Positions 44,841-53,939 of a stretch of DNA of 64,000 bases are shown piece by piece; position 1 is the stretch's first letter, and each line of letters opens with the position of its first letter. Position numbers and translations under genes: made by a program. This DNA comes from Sweltsa coloradensis. Taxonomy: Eukaryota; Arthropoda; Insecta; Plecoptera; Chloroperlidae. Under the pieces are notes generated by a model. The model was not told where the DNA came from. It saw nothing but the letters and a program-made list of their open reading frames with translations, and did no database searches. The stretch lies in the NCBI GenBank assembly GCA_024449915.1, contig JAMZAV010006976.1:1-64000 (forward strand), written 5' to 3'.

Positions 44841-45636
44841 ATATGCGACTACGATATGCGCATCCTGAACATTAACGCTCAATACGGCGGTTCAACAAAT
44901 GATGCGTTTATTTGGCGTAACTCCCGCGCCAAACACGAGCTGCAACTTTGCTACAATGTGAATCGAGAACGAGGAGAGTGGCTGCAAGGAAGGCTATGCT
45001 TTTGTTTTACAAGTAGGCCTATAAAAGCCATTTCTGGCAAAGAGGAATAAAATGATAATTGAAGTTTAGCTACCTAGGCCTACCTACATCAAAATAACTC
45101 AAATAGGCTAAGTCATGCAAACAGTAGGCCAACTGTAACCTATTGTTTCAGGAATTTAAAACTTATCCAAGTGTGTTTTATAGTTCATTCAGGTAACTTA
45201 TTAACAAAATTCGTATTATATTTGTAGGAAATTCTGGGTATGCAAATGAACCATGGATGATGCTGCCCATCCTACACGCTCAGCCTGGATCACCAGAGGA
45301 AAATTACCCTGCCATACACTGTCAAGCCCGTTGCTGCATAGAGGTGTTTTGGACTAATGAAAGCTCGCTGGCAGTGCCTTCTAAAGCACAGGGTTCTGCA
45401 TTACTCTCCCCAGAAGGCAGGGCAGATCATTTACGCTTGTGCTGTTCTTCACAACATTGCCATCGATGCTAGGGTCCAGGAGCCAGAACCGTTAAACCAG
45501 GAAAAGATTGCAGCCGAGGCTGCAATGGAAGTTGCCGATTGACAACCCAATGATAATGGAATCCCAAATTTGCTAGCGGCTGCCAAAGATATTCGTGGCC
45601 AGCTGGTTGTCAGGTTGTGGAACAGAATGCGAGTTT
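44841..45636 (+). pseudogene. Harbinger (HARBI1-type) transposase, two exons, broken
   Basis: Exon-like block 1 starts after the acceptor TGATTCTAG: MRILNINAQYGGSTNDAFIW with the catalytic-region Asp, then NVNRERGEWLQG. After an intron-like gap (44988-45227, ending TTTGTAG), block 2 gives NSGYANEPWMMLPILHAQPG. A frameshift near 45350 leads to GLMKARWQCLLKHRVLHYSP and YACAVLHNIAIDARV, the C-terminal signature of HARBI1/DDE_Tnp_4. An in-frame TGA at 45540 precedes the continuing PNLLAAAKDIRGQL. Where the donor should be, AAGGAAGG stands in place of an expected AAGGTAAGG. Confidence 0.8.
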
Positions 45637-46052
45637 GATTGCTCCCCCCATGAAGAGAATGCCGCGGACTGCTGGCCCGAGCTGAGCTCTGCGAGACCTC
45701 CGAGACGACGCCGGAACAATCTCCAGGTCTGAGCGAGCCTAGTGATGGAAAACTTCAAGAAAATTATGGTTTTGAAATATTTCATGAAACATTTTAAATA
45801 TTTAAAAAAAAAACTGAAATATTCCCATATCAAACACTCGACTTCTAACCAGGTCAAACTTTTACAATGAATCAATAACTACATGTCCTTAAAGTGTGCG
45901 TATGCTTAAAACCATGTAGGCCCCATACTTAATGAAATAATTATTATTGTATTTAAAAATATATTCAAATATAATATGTTGTGACAGTGTAGTAGGCCTA
46001 CATAGAAATGGCTTTAGACCTAACAAAATATGGTATTACTTATTATAATTAT
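45637..46052. other. Spacer, nothing recognised
   Basis: GC-rich at first (45650-45740), then AT-rich. No supported gene. Confidence 0.35.
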
Positions 46053-46099
46053 TATTGGATATTGCTTAACGTCTCATATTTATGCACTTGGCTAATCGA
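46053..46099 (-). mobile_element. Family A fragment A9
   Basis: TTGGATATTGCTTAACGTCT, then CATATTTATGCACTTGGCTA, then unrelated sequence. Only the 3' end of the retroposon; 5' truncated. Confidence 0.6.
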
Positions 46100-47005
46100 A
46101 ATCGTCTCCTGAATCCAACCGTGACAATGTTGGTCCACCAGAAACCTCGAAAGATTGATGGAAGAAAGAAGTTAGGAGAGATAGGGCATCAGCTTACCAT
46201 AGGCTTAAAAAAGCCGAAGAAACAAAATCGTCCTACAAAAGGAAGTACGAGAAATACTAGAAAAAGGACAAAGCACATCTCCGGCCATTAACGAAAGCTA
46301 TTCGTTGGTGCTTTAGTTAAAGCCCAACTTATTGTGAGGTACAAAGAATTGCAAGACAAACATAAGTCGATCCATTTTCCGCAGAGTAATATGTGGAAAA
46401 ATTATTAAGAAGAATCGTTGCATGACGGACTGCCAGCCTTTCTTTAAAAAAATCCGTGGCTGCCAGGACAAAAGGTCCAATAATGCGTCTGGAGACCTTG
46501 TCCTCACTTTACAGGACGGCATGTGTCTCTTGAAATTGAGAACTTTTTGGAGCTTGATGAAAATAGCCGCATGTGCACCGGTAAACGTTATACTTTAATT
46601 CGAGTAGGAAAAAAAAACGCTACCTAAATGACACGCTCCAGCACTTGCGTTTTAAATTCAACCAAATCCATGGAAAAATGCTTGCTTATTCTCTGTTACC
46701 AAAAGTGGCGTCAAGGGACACTTGCCTATGTGTCACAAAAAAATATTAATCTGATTGCACAAAAATTGTCAGCAATGAAGGTTATTTCTGATAAAACCCC
46801 AAAAGACATTAAGCGAGTTGTGCTGCGAATCTGGGAATGAGAAGTGTTTTTTGCGGCAGTGCCAAATTTGCAAAAACAGCATGATAATGTATAACTTGTT
46901 CACTCCCAATGATACCACTCAATATCAGCAGTGTGCAAGGATAAGGAAATAACTGTGCAAATCACTTATAAATACACCATCTGCAGCACTTCTGGTGAGA
47001 TAGTT
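46100..47005 (+). pseudogene. Decayed uncharacterised protein with Cys-motif end
   Basis: Across shifting frames: RRDRASAYHRLKKAEETKSS then YKRKYEKY (basic coil), VKAQLIVRYKELQDKHKSIH, VSLEIENFLELDENSRMCTG, then SRDTCLCVT and INLIAQKLSAMKVISDKTP, ending CCESGNEKCFLRQCQICKNS. The order (ENFLxxDENSR-x-GK, RDTCxCxxHxN, CC-x6-C-x4-C-x2-C) matches, from memory, an unnamed family that occurs in many copies in several invertebrate genomes and is probably transposon-related. More than ten frameshifts or stops. Confidence 0.45.
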
Positions 47006-47009
47006 TACG

Positions 47010-47215
47010 CTCTGGGCCCGGATTCATGAACGTCGAGTTGCCCCGCGCTATCTCCCGCTAACCCTACCCCGGGCTTGCCCACGTTACCTCCGCGAGTTGA
47101 ATTGCGATTCATGTATGCAAAGTGGGCTAAGGCAACATGGAGTTAGGCTGGGTTAGCGTTAACCAATCAGAGAACAGTGACATCACGGATTTCATGACGT
47201 CACGCTACAAATTTA
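47010..47215. repeat. Possible Harbinger-type MITE remnant
   Basis: GGGCCCGGATTCATGAACGT at the left, and a GCGATTCATGTATGC block at 47103, resemble 'GGGCCCGTATTCAT' ends of PIF/Harbinger-type MITEs. No clear opposite end. TGACGTCA at 47195-47202 and CCAATCAG (a CCAAT-like box) follow. Confidence 0.3.
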
Positions 47216-47234
47216 TTTTCACTGGCCGCTAACT

Positions 47235-47505
47235 CCTTGCACTATGGAGGCCAGCAATAACAGAAGGTAGAGCGGAGACATCACACGTCCGCCTGCGACA
47301 AGGACAACAACCCTACTGCGAGCGCAACAGGGGAAGTGAGTGGAGGGGGCAGTAAAAAAGGTTTGCGGGACGGCGAGGTCATTTCGATCTGCACGATAAG
47401 TGCTTGAAGCTTTTAAAATTTTGTGTTGTACGGACCCACATGAGCTCTAAAGTGTCATTCAAGGGTAGTAAATGAAATTCTTGTATGTTTACGAGGTTCA
47501 TGGGA
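47235..47505 (-). repeat. Family B repeat, diverged copy B6
   Basis: CTATGGAGGCCAGCAATAAC, CACGTCCGCCTGCGACAAGG, GGGACGGCGAGGTCATTTCG and GAGGTTCATGGGAC. Several deletions relative to B5. Same orientation. Confidence 0.6.
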
Positions 47506-48379
47506 CATTACTCGAACTTGGCAGGGGATTGCTTTCCAGACTCTAGACACTTATCGGGGGTGGGGTCCAGTAATATTGCACAAAAATTGGGACGAACCAC
47601 AACCGATTAGGATGTGAAGTAGGAACTTCTAAGGAGTGCAGAAAAAATCGCGAGGGTCGTCACACCTTTCAGCCCGAATGGATCATGATCCTGAAACGGT
47701 AGCGAAAAGCGTTTAACGACAATGGCAAAGTGGGGGAAATTTCGCAAGGCCCCCTAGGTTTTGAAAACCCAAAATTGTAGGTTAGAGACAGGAGGGTGAA
47801 TTTGAACGGTATCCACTGACGCCGATCAAGTGGGGATGAAAATTTTTTTCGTCAAAACAAGGGAAGGTAAAAAAATTGTGCTACGGAGTTGAAAAAGACT
47901 TTAGGGAAAAGTTATTTGCAAATATTATATCGCCTACAACCTTTTCGTTTCTCACATAACTTTACATGAAAATCATGAAATATTCTTTTAGAGATTGTTT
48001 CCACTTTTGAACAGCAAGCCAAATACTAGGCCCAAAATGCTAAAAAAAAATCTTGAATGCAATTTTGGAACTGAGGACGTAAAAACAAAATTCTAGAATT
48101 TTTAGTAATTTTTTTAATTTTTATGGATTTAGTACACCAGCGCTCAAAACCAAATTGCAACACAAAAATTTGGGTAAAACCTTAAGAACAACTTCGCACA
48201 TCTTTTATGTTCAGCACGTACGGGTCGTGATCCAAGACAAACAAATAACAAGGAAAATAAAAAAAACTTAAGCGAAGTAGAGAAGCGCTTTGGAACAGCC
48301 TCACGAGTTCGAGGTGCAAGGGAAACGGGGCCCGAAAGGGTACCTACCCTTTGCCATGTTTTTGAGAACCCATTGATTG

Positions 48380-48545
48380 TTTGGGATTTTGCTTAACGTC
48401 TCATATTTTGCACTTTGGTAATCAAGACAAAGGGGGGACTAAGGGATGACCGGGGGGAAAAGGGGGTGGACGGGGCCTGTGGGGTCAAACCACCACAAGC
48501 GTATGGGGAGGGCAGGGCCCCCCACGTCGGGGTTGTCTTCGTCGT
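48380..48545 (-). mobile_element. Family A fragment A10
   Basis: TTTGGGATTTTGCTTAACGT, CATATTTTGCACTTTGG, then degraded GGGGCCTGTGGGGTC and ATGGGGAGGGCAGGGCCC. Stops within the middle of the element. Confidence 0.55.
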
Positions 48546-49117
48546 TGAGAACCTAGTTTGATACTTTGTGTCAAAGAAGAGCCAAAAGCTGGGTTTTGAC
48601 AGAAAAATTTACATGTTCACCTCCCCAAAAACACAAGGGTTTGCCCCCCGTCAGGGTCGTTGGGGACCCCAGTAAGGGAAAAAAATGAACTATTTGAATA
48701 CATGGGGTTTGAAAATTTAAAAAACCCGTTTCCTTGGACCATTTTAAAGGTGTCTATATTTAATTAAAGTTGTCTTTCTATGGAACCATGTAGATCCTTG
48801 AAAAAAATTGTAAAATCGTCACAAAAAAAAAGACACAACTGTTCTAACAAAGGAAGTGTTTTGCTATTAATACTATTGAAAATAAATGACATTAACAAGA
48901 GCCCTGGGGTACACCGTTTTTTGTTAAAAGCCCCTGTAAAATTTTCCCTTTTCTAACCTAAAATTCTGTTGGTTAAAAATTTGCTAAAAAAATTGGCATA
49001 TGCCCTTTTATTCCGCGGGCATTTAAGTTTTAAAATTCTGTTCCCCATGTGTTTGTCATAGGTTTTTTCCCAAAGTCGAAAAAATGGAAACCGCTTTTGT
49101 TTTTTTAATTGGTTGAT

Positions 49118-49458
49118 TGTTGATTGGAATTGCTTTCCGTCTCAATTTTTTATGCAACTTGGCAAATCAAACAAGGGCGGGACGAAAGGGATGACGCGGG
49201 GGAAAAAGGGGTTGTAAGGCCTGTTTGGTCAAAACCCCACAAGCATATGGGGGGGGGCAGGGTTTCCCCCCCACGTCGGGGTCGTCTCCGTCTGTGCATC
49301 ATCCGTCGTTTTGTTTTTGTCATCGGCGGGGGGGGTAGTCGAAGGAAGGGGTTCCCCGACGACGACCCAGAGCTCGCCATTAGTTTTAGGGAGTAAAAAC
49401 TCCCCTTTCACGGCCAAAAACCGGGAAAAGGGTGTCGATTTGGGAATTTAAAGGGCCC
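49118..49458 (-). mobile_element. Family A copy A11, degraded
   Basis: Full length in layout: ATTGCTTTCCGTCTC, ATGCAACTTGGCAAATC, GGCCTGTTTGG, CCCACGTCGGGGTCGTCTCC, CGACGACGACCCAGAGCTCG, then CGATTTGGGAATTTAAAGGG. Many small indels. Confidence 0.65.
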
Positions 49459-50514
49459 GTTGTTTTTTTTAAAACAGCATCACTTATGTATCCCCAATCT
49501 GATAGTTTCCTTTTCTGAACAACCCGCCCCAAAACCCATTGTTCTGGAAACAGTAATTTTGGCTTTTTCCCAAAAACCCCCTCATCGTTTGTTTTATCTT
49601 CTTTCCAACAATTTATAAGCAGCTTGTTAGAGATATTGGGCGATAAATTTTTGGTTGTTTTTCTTTTTCCCGGGTTTAAAGGGTAGGGATTGTGTTGCTC
49701 TCTCCACGTTAGGGAAAGTTTCCTCTAAACCCGATGCATTAAACATATTTAGGGTTAATTGAGGGAACATGGGAGGTGCTTTTTTATCTCTTGTGGATGT
49801 TATCGGGCCAGGTGCAGATTTTTTAATTTTTTGTGAAGACATAAATTTTTCCAAAACTGAAAGGGAAAGGTTATATGTTTCTGTCCCAATGAGGAGAATT
49901 TTTAATCGATTTTTTTTCTCTTGTAATTCAAGCAAGGAAAAAGTGTTTGGTGTAATTGTCCGGGTAGAACGCTGGCGTAATATTCTCCAAGTCTCTGCAA
50001 TATCTGCCGGTGGTAATTAACGAGAAATTTTTAGTAGTCCAGAGGGCTACTGTAGGTGTTCCTGCCTGAAACTTTTTAAACTTACTCCAACTTTTTCTGT
50101 GAGTAAAGGTGAGTTACAGAAATAGTATTTTTCCCATGATTTTTACGGGTGCCTTTTTAAAATTTTTGATTTTACATACAAAATAGGCTTGTTATTAAAA
50201 ATTGGGACAAACTTTCAGTAATTATGATAAAACTTTTTCATAGTACTTTCTTGACGGGAAAATGGCTGAATTCAAATTTTCAACCCGCCTTTTATTCAAG
50301 GCCTGGTTTCTCGCTATTTAGGACTGATATGGGGGAAATGGGGGGGGGGGGGCGGGGGGGTACTTGTACATAATAGACGACTTGGCAGCCAGTGCTTTGC
50401 AGTGGTCACTGAAATCGAACAATTACGGGGAAAGTGAATTGAAACAATAAAATTAACTATAGCTTGATTTTCCGGGCCCCCATATTTAAATCTTAATCTG
50501 GATAGCTAGAAGAT

Positions 50515-50895
50515 AATAAAAAAAATAAAAAATAAATTTTTTAGAGTCTGCCCCCTCAGTTATATAAATGATTTTCAGTGGGGGACTTTAAAAACAAAGC
50601 GGGGAAAACCAAGCCAACCCTGCAGGCCCCCACGCATCGACGAGTGAAAAGATAACCAAACCAAAACGTATTTTTAAAAGGAAAAAATAGCAAAACAGTG
50701 GTATGGACAGGGCGAACACCCGCGAATCACGCCGAATCAAAAAGGCCCTTCAGAACAACTCTAAAATTTTTTATGGGCCCCTTTGTTGCTAGGGCGGCTC
50801 CCAAAAATCACCGTTTCAAACTTAAACAAGAACTGATGGACTTAAGTCCAAAACAGAAGTTAAAAAAATTTTGACTTTAGCGGGAACGAAACGTC
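50515..50895 (-). mobile_element. tRNA-Gly-derived SINE, copy 2, degraded
   Basis: Colinear with 2706-3132: TTTTAGAGTCTGCCCCCTCA, GTTATATAAATGATTTTCAG, GTGGTATGGACAGGGCGAAC, GAACTGATGGACTTAAGTCC. The tRNA-like head is cut off after GCGGGAACGAAACG. Same orientation as copy 1. Confidence 0.7.
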
Positions 50896-51895
50896 ATATT
50901 GATGGGGATGCAAAAATGATTTTTCTAAACCTGATGCGCTGAGTACCATGCTCACACAGTCTACTAAAAACACTACAACTATACGCAGGTGGTCAAGGAG
51001 CCTACACGCATCACCACACCTCCCGGGAAAACTGATTGACTAATCTGGTAAGTAACCCCTCTCTTGTAATTGATGGTGGTCAGTTCTACCTATTGGAAAC
51101 CGACCACAACCCTTACTTGTATTTTTAAAAAATTGTCTTAGTAGAAGGGAACCTGATGTAAAAAAATTAGAAATTTACGAAAAATTGACCAAATCAACAA
51201 AAGACCCCGGGGATGGGTTCCGTTGGTCTAGAACACTCTTTGGGGGCAAAAGACAAAAAAATTTTTAGAACAGCAAAACCGGCACTACAAAGGCAAGAAA
51301 CCCCGGCCAAAACACCCCCTGATCGCCCCCCCAAGAGGTCAAATTTACATAATCAATGATTTAAAAATAAACTTTTACCTCCAGTTGTGTGCTAAAATTC
51401 GCTGCAAAGACCCCAAAGGGGGACCGGGGGCCAAAAAAAAATGTCCATTAGTCTTTAAATACTCTCACTCCAGTTCTGGAACTCGAACGTTACGCCAACA
51501 GCAAAAGCCTATTACTAGGGCCCACTAAGCTTGCCACGTAAACGAGTTTAATTCCTGTTAGCTCAAACGAAGGGCCCGGTCTATTACAGGGACTTTAAAT
51601 AACAAAAATGGTAAAAAAGTAAGGGAAATTTGTGTAAAGATTGTCAAAAAGTGGTGCTTAGGTCTACCCCCTTCAGGAAAAAGAGTTTTGGTTTGGTCAT
51701 TTTAGGAAAGCAGGCTGTCTTTAAAATTTTGGGGGTTTGATGGATTTTTTTTTTGAAAATCTCATTTGACCTTACAAATTTTATTAATTGACTACCGGTA
51801 CTTCTACCAAATTGGATGTAGGCCATGGAGAAAAAATATTCAATACATTTTCAATATATAATAATATTAACTGCACAATATGTGATTGATTTCAG

Positions 51896-52093
51896 GAAAC
51901 TTCAGACGAAGCCAATATTTTTGATAAAATATTTGAAGAGCAGCTGGCCAGCCAGTCTAGTTCCAGTAGCATATCTTCTACCGGTACTTCAACTCCTACA
52001 CTGGCACCGCAAACAAAGAAAAAGTGGAAGATTGCGGACGAGCCTGCAGACGATTTTAACAGCACTGCAAAAGCTGTTCTTGAGTCCATCAGG
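51896..52093 (+). CDS. Isolated exon-like open frame, Ser-rich
   Basis: Acceptor TGTGATTGATTTCAG ends at 51895. The open frame reads ETSDEANIFDKIFEEQLASQ, then a serine/threonine-rich run (SSSSSISSTGTSTPTLAPQT), then KKKWKIADEPADDFNSTAKA and VLESIR, with a possible donor AGG|GTGATT. Acidic, then Ser-rich, then basic composition looks like a linker in a nuclear protein. No neighbouring exon is evident. Confidence 0.4.
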
Positions 52094-52344
52094 GTGATTT
52101 ATTGCCGAGAAATTTTATTTAAATCGCGTGTGCAAGTGCTAGAGTGTCAATTAGTCTAGTGTTCGAAGCTAGTTGGTGTCGACTTTCGACTCTAGGGTAG
52201 TGCTATTTAAGATTCTCAGCACTGAATTCACACAATAATTAGTTAAATCGTGGTTTTATTTTAGTGTATATATATACATACTTTTTTTACCCTGATATAT
52301 TTTTAAAAAAAATATATATATATGTGTGTGTGTGTGTATTGGCC

Positions 52345-52385
52345 CTGTAGAAGATGAGTGAAATCTCATCGAAACGTTGGCTTAG
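52345..52385 (+). ncRNA. Hammerhead-ribozyme-like motif, stray Penelope end
   Basis: GGCC (helix I), CTGTAGA plus one A, 6 bp stem GATGAG/CTCATC around TGAAAT, then GAAAC, GTT and GGCT (helix I partner, 3-4 bp). It has the same layout as the PLE1 and PLE2 motifs, but it lies outside both elements, before family A copy A12, so it is probably the end of a third, lost Penelope copy. The second core position set differs from CUGANGA by one base. Confidence 0.45.
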
Positions 52386-52431
52386 TGAATAAATAAATTA
52401 ATTAATGAATTAATTGTTATTAGATTTTTGG

Positions 52432-52618
52432 ATTGGATATTGTTTAACGTCTCATATTTATGCAACTTGGCTAATCGAGACGAGGGGAGGGACGTCAGGG
52501 ATGACGCGGGAGACAAGGGTGGACAGGCCTGTGCTGGTCAGAACCAGCCACAAGCGTATGGGGAGGGCAGGGGTTCCCCCACGTCGTGGTCGTCTCCGTC
52601 TGTGTCATCATCCGTCCG
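52432..52618 (-). mobile_element. Family A copy A12, left part
   Basis: TTGGATATTGTTTAACGTCT through GTGTCATCATCCGTCCG, then interrupted by PLE2. The remainder continues at 53822. Confidence 0.8.
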
Positions 52619-52679
52619 TTATAAATATAAATCATTGGACTTTTTCACTGTTAGTTAACAAAATATTTATTTTAATGTG

Positions 52680-52712
52680 ATATTTCGATTTCTTTACAGA
52701 AATCTTTATCAA
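52680..52712 (-). ncRNA. Hammerhead-like motif, sense copy in PLE2
   Basis: On the minus strand: TTGATAA plus one A, 6 bp stem GATTTC/GAAATC around TGTAAA, then GAAAT and ATC. It is sense-oriented in the 3' arm, as in PLE1. The core departs from CUGANGA at two positions (C to T, G to A), so activity is unlikely without those bases. Confidence 0.4.
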
Positions 52713-52895
52713 ACAAAATAAACAATTAAAAAACCACAACAGACAGGACAAAAAACATTTCACAAAATATTATAAATATGGCTGTGCATTAATACCAAAT
52801 TATTAACAAAAAAGTTTATTATGAATAAAAATAAAAAACCAAAAAACAGAACATTAAATTGACAAGTTGGACAGTTATTGATGTATGAAATAAAG

Positions 52896-53520
52896 CTATT
52901 GATCTAGTGATGAAATTGATGGACAGAAACTTTTCCAAATGGCTGGATAATTAACACTAGGCACACTGATTGTATTGGCCACACATGAAATCAAACCAGC
53001 TTCCTTAATTTTCCGTGTTGTGGCATTAGACTCATGTGCAAGGATTGAAGCGTCTTTCCCAATTAATATGATGATGATTTTCATAAACATGTTCTGCGAG
53101 TTTTGAAGTATCAATCTTATGTTGTTTCACATTGTTCTTGTGTTCTTTTATTCTTACCATCAAAGGTCTCTTGGTTTCACCAATGTATCTAGCATCACAT
53201 TCGCAAGGTATAGAATAAATAACACCCTTAGATGACTGAACCTCATCCCTAGGTTTAGTCTTGGTGAGAATGCTGCGCAACGTATTAGACGAACTAAAAA
53301 CAACTCTTATGCCATACGGAGCTAAAATGCGTTTGATCTTTTCTGAAAGATTCGGATAGTATCCAATGCAGACCGTTTTATAAATCCTAGGTTTAAACCA
53401 CCTCAATATATTTACTCATGTCAGGTTTGATGATATCTTGTGGAAAAATAGTCTTTTTTAACCAGTCATTTGAGTATCCGTTATTCTTCATAGCACCAAA
53501 TATTTTTTCCAGTTCAATTT
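52896..53520 (-). pseudogene. Penelope-like linker + GIY-YIG endonuclease (PLE2)
   Basis: On the minus strand: EKIFGAMKNNGYSNDWLKKT (pre-endonuclease region), frameshift near 53400, then KPRIYKTVCIGYYPNLSEKI, GVIYSIPCECDARYIGETKR (GIY-YIG core), LMVRIKEHKNNV (Arg region) and SKLAEHVYENHHHINWE. A frameshift near 53065 leads to ASILAHESNATTRKIKEAGL and a stop near 52896. All of the reverse transcriptase is missing; it is more 5' truncated than PLE1 and the two differ in sequence. Confidence 0.85.
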
Positions 53521-53682
53521 TTTAGGCTTGTGGGAGTTGAACAGATCAGTTGTTTTTGTTTTGGTTTTTTATTTTTATTCATAATAAACTTTTTTGTTAA
53601 TTTTAATGCACAGCCATATTTATAATATTTTGTGAAATGTTTTTTGTCCTGTCTGTTGTGGTTTTTTAATTGTTAATTTTGT

Positions 53683-53715
53683 TTGATAAAGATTTCTGTA
53701 AAGAAATCGAAATAT
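53683..53715 (+). ncRNA. Hammerhead-like motif, antisense copy in PLE2 right arm
   Basis: Arm duplicate of the motif at 52680-52712, antisense with respect to the PLE2 coding strand. Confidence 0.35.
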
Positions 53716-53821
53716 CACATTAAAATAAATATTTTGTTAACTAACAGTGAAAAAGTCCAATGATTTATATTTATAACGTTACTACCTTTATATAGTTTCA
53801 TTTTTTATAATCATCCGTCCG

Positions 53822-53868
53822 TGTTGTCGTCGCCGTCAGGTAGGTAGTCAAAGGGAAGGGGAAAGTCT
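53822..53868 (-). mobile_element. Family A copy A12, right part
   Basis: Resumes after PLE2 with TGTTGTCGTCGCCGTC and GTAGTCAAAGGGAAGGGG, then stops; the head is missing. It is followed by CTCAGTTATATAACTGATTT, a block also seen in the tail of the tRNA-Gly SINE. Confidence 0.7.
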
Positions 53869-53939
53869 ACACACTCAGTTATATAACTGATTTTCAGTGG
53901 GGGACAGTAAATCAGTACAGTAAAAGACAGTAAAACATT

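Larger units (their letters stand above)
47506..51800. other. Low-confidence consensus zone with repeat remnants
   Basis: Known repeats in this stretch (A10, A11 and the second tRNA-Gly SINE) differ from their relatives mainly by homopolymer expansions, single-base losses and G/T to G or A changes. Open frames at 49627-50020 overlap on both strands and have no motif. 50340-50360 is nearly pure G. I see no real gene; base-level accuracy may be poor. Confidence 0.4.
52619..53809 (-). mobile_element. Penelope-like retroelement PLE2 with inverted arms
   Basis: Flanked by a perfect 12 bp duplication ATCATCCGTCCG (52607-52618 and 53810-53821) inside family A copy A12. The left arm (52619 to about 52845) and right arm (about 53555-53776) are near-perfect reverse complements (TTATAAATATAAATCATTGG at the left tip). 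Outside the right arm is a 33 nt extension (53777-53809), which is at the 5' end because the coding strand is minus. PLE1 has a 34 nt extension at the same relative place. Confidence 0.9.

Noticed and set aside
49627..50020. Overlapping 83-102 codon frames on both strands
   Set aside because: Neither has a recognisable motif, both lie in a stretch of doubtful sequence quality, and both are rich in residues from T/A homopolymers.
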